From JANRIZ01 sp033764445 (lineage in GTDB: Bacteria; Verrucomicrobiota; Verrucomicrobiia; JAWXBN01), in the NCBI GenBank assembly GCA_033764445.1, contig JANRIZ010000064.1:1-5666 (forward strand): DNA of 5,666 nucleotides, read 5' to 3'. The translations under genes were made by a program, and so were the position numbers. Numbering within the stretch: position 1 is the stretch's first letter; each line of letters begins with the position of its first letter. The notes under the pieces are model-generated. The model did not search any database. It was given only the letters and a program-made list of their open reading frames with translations, and was not told the origin of the DNA. This document shows positions 4,519 through 5,666 of the stretch, piece by piece.

Positions 4519-5666
4519 TCACGGAGTCTGAATCTGCTTAAGAGACTGGATTTTCATCTGCAGTTTGCCATTGTACTCGGAAACCGGACCCTGAACCCGG
4601 ATGCGGCGACCGATGTATTGCCGGAGCGTGTCCTCCGTAAAGGCGGGATCCTTTTCCTTGAAAAAAACCAGACTCAGGGAATCCGTGTAGTCCCTCGAAA
4701 AATTCAGGTACAGGATCGTCCCCGCCTTGTTTTCCCCGGTCACCACCGGCACCCCCTCCACGACGGCATCCCCGCCGCTTTCAAAGACACTTTTTAATGC
4801 CCCCAGATCCGTCGGAGACAGGACCGTCGTCCCCACCGGTGCCGTGGTCACGGTCGGCGCGGGGGCGGAAGCGACCACAGGGACCGACGCCACGGAGGGA
4901 GGGGTGGCGGGAGGGACCGCTGCCACGGGAGACCTTGATTTGCCCATCCACCAAAGCACCCCGCACAAAATCAGCACCCCGGCCACAATCGTCGCGGTCC
5001 AAAAAACGGCCCGGAACGCCGCACGATGCTCCATGGCTCGGGCCGGAATTTCCTCCACAGGAGGTGGGACCATCCGGACCGGCTCAACCGCCTGCGCCGG
5101 GTCGGGGACGTAATGTGTCACCCACGGATTGCGGATGATCGCCGCCAGTTCGTTGAGGGCCGCGGCGGCGGTAGCCGGGCGGGACTCGGGGGCCTTGGCG
5201 TACATTTTGCGCAGCCATTCGCACAGGGCCGGTGGCAGGTCCGGGCGCAGGGCTTCCAGAGGCGCGGGATCGTGTTGCAAATGCTGCACGATCAGATCCG
5301 CCACCGTTCCGTTAAAGGCCGGGCGCCCCACCAGCGTGTAATAAAAGACCAGGCCGAGGGCGTAAAGATCCGTCCTGAAATCCACGGGCCGGAGATGGAT
5401 CTGCTCGGGGGAAAGATAATGGATCGAACCGAGGATGGAGGAATCCTGACTGACCGTCTGAAGGGAGGGCTCCTGCTGGAATTTGGCCAGTCCGAAATCG
5501 AGGATTTTGACGGTCACGTGACCCGAGGCATCCCGGTGGATCATGAAGTTCGAGGGTTTGATGTCCCGGTGCAAAATGCCCGTCTGGTGCGCGGCGGAGA
5601 TTCCCGCCAGGGCCTGCTGGGCGACGGCAAAAAAATCGTCCGGGTTCAATGGATTGTCCCTGGTGA
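4519..5666 (-). CDS. Hanks-type Ser/Thr protein kinase with TM anchor and C-terminal OB-fold-like domain, 5' truncated by the window
   Basis: Read leftward, 381 residues are visible; the frame is open to the right edge, so the P-loop and ATP-anchoring lysine lie outside. An apparent TTG start at 5649 is an internal Leu codon, since kinase C-lobe sequence continues upstream of it. The protein phosphorylates Ser/Thr of unknown targets. Visible residues show the catalytic loop HRDIKPSN (32-39, RD type), DFG (56-58), SPEQ (85-88, in place of APE) and DLYALGLVFY (99-108); the kinase domain ends at about 175. A juxtamembrane segment leads to one hydrophobic helix at about 217-241 (AVFWTATIVAGVLILCG). 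Then comes a Pro/Ala/Val/Thr-rich linker to about 285, and a final domain at about 292-379 rich in beta strands (DAVVEGVPVV, GTILYLNF, LSLVFF, IGRRIRVQGPV, KLQMKIQSL) that looks like an OB fold. The topology puts the kinase inside and the OB-like domain outside, perhaps as a sensor or in the periplasm. The kinase call is certain; the OB call is by pattern only. Confidence 0.93.
   Translation of the reverse strand, partial: TRDNPLNPDDFFAVAQQALAGISAAHQTGILHRDIKPSNFMIHRDASGHVTVKILDFGLAKFQQEPSLQTVSQDSSILGSIHYLSPEQIHLRPVDFRTDLYALGLVFYYTLVGRPAFNGTVADLIVQHLQHDPAPLEALRPDLPPALCEWLRKMYAKAPESRPATAAAALNELAAIIRNPWVTHYVPDPAQAVEPVRMVPPPVEEIPARAMEHRAAFRAVFWTATIVAGVLILCGVLWWMGKSRSPVAAVPPATPPSVASVPVVASAPAPTVTTAPVGTTVLSPTDLGALKSVFESGGDAVVEGVPVVTGENKAGTILYLNFSRDYTDSLSLVFFKEKDPAFTEDTLRQYIGRRIRVQGPVSEYNGKLQMKIQSLKQIQTP

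Noticed and set aside
4136..4522. Minus-strand open frame across the ATPase 3' end and the spacer
   Set aside because: Its body reads through the 9-bp array and inverted repeats and the antisense of the ATPase gene, and it resembles no protein.
5647..5649. TTG at 5649 as the kinase start codon
   Set aside because: The frame stays open to the window edge, and starting here would leave a kinase without any N-lobe; the codon is an internal Leu.

Overview
The window reads as chromosomal DNA of a GC-rich, non-actinobacterial bacterium. My best guess is the Planctomycetota-Verrucomicrobiota-Chlamydiota group, most likely Verrucomicrobiota. The reasons are indirect: a plant/cyanobacterial-type GlgC, a Hanks-type kinase with a single membrane anchor and an extra C-terminal domain, short low-complexity tandem arrays between genes, and start codons without Shine-Dalgarno sequences. 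The lineage is an inference, not something the sequence proves.

Layout. (1) 1-399, plus strand: the C-terminal end of a family 2 glycosyltransferase of the polyprenyl-phosphate mannosyltransferase type. (2) 460-1749 and 1784-3004, plus strand: a two-gene glycogen (or alpha-glucan) unit. GlgC makes ADP-glucose, and a GT4 glucosyltransferase of the Corynebacterium GlgA/GlgM family uses it. A promoter-like sequence sits so close to glgC that the mRNA may start at the ATG. (3) 2991-3172: a spacer with heptanucleotide repeats followed by an AT-rich stretch. (4) 3173-4339, plus strand: an AAA_14/DUF4143 ATPase with lower GC than its neighbours, probably an accessory gene placed between the glycogen genes and the kinase. 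(5) 4340-4518: a gene-free spacer between convergent genes, with more heptads, two inverted repeats and a 3 x 9-bp array. (6) 4519-5666, minus strand: a Ser/Thr protein kinase whose N-lobe lies beyond the right edge. It has one transmembrane segment and a predicted extracytoplasmic OB-fold-like domain.

The only clear functional partnership is GlgC with the GT4 synthase (glucose-1-phosphate to ADP-glucose to alpha-1,4-glucan or maltose-1-phosphate). The ATPase and kinase have no visible link to it. I see no convincing undescribed multi-gene system here. The most unusual signals are the heptad repeats on both sides of the DUF4143 gene (one supplies the glgA stop codon), the possible leaderless glgC start, and the kinase-TM-OB architecture.
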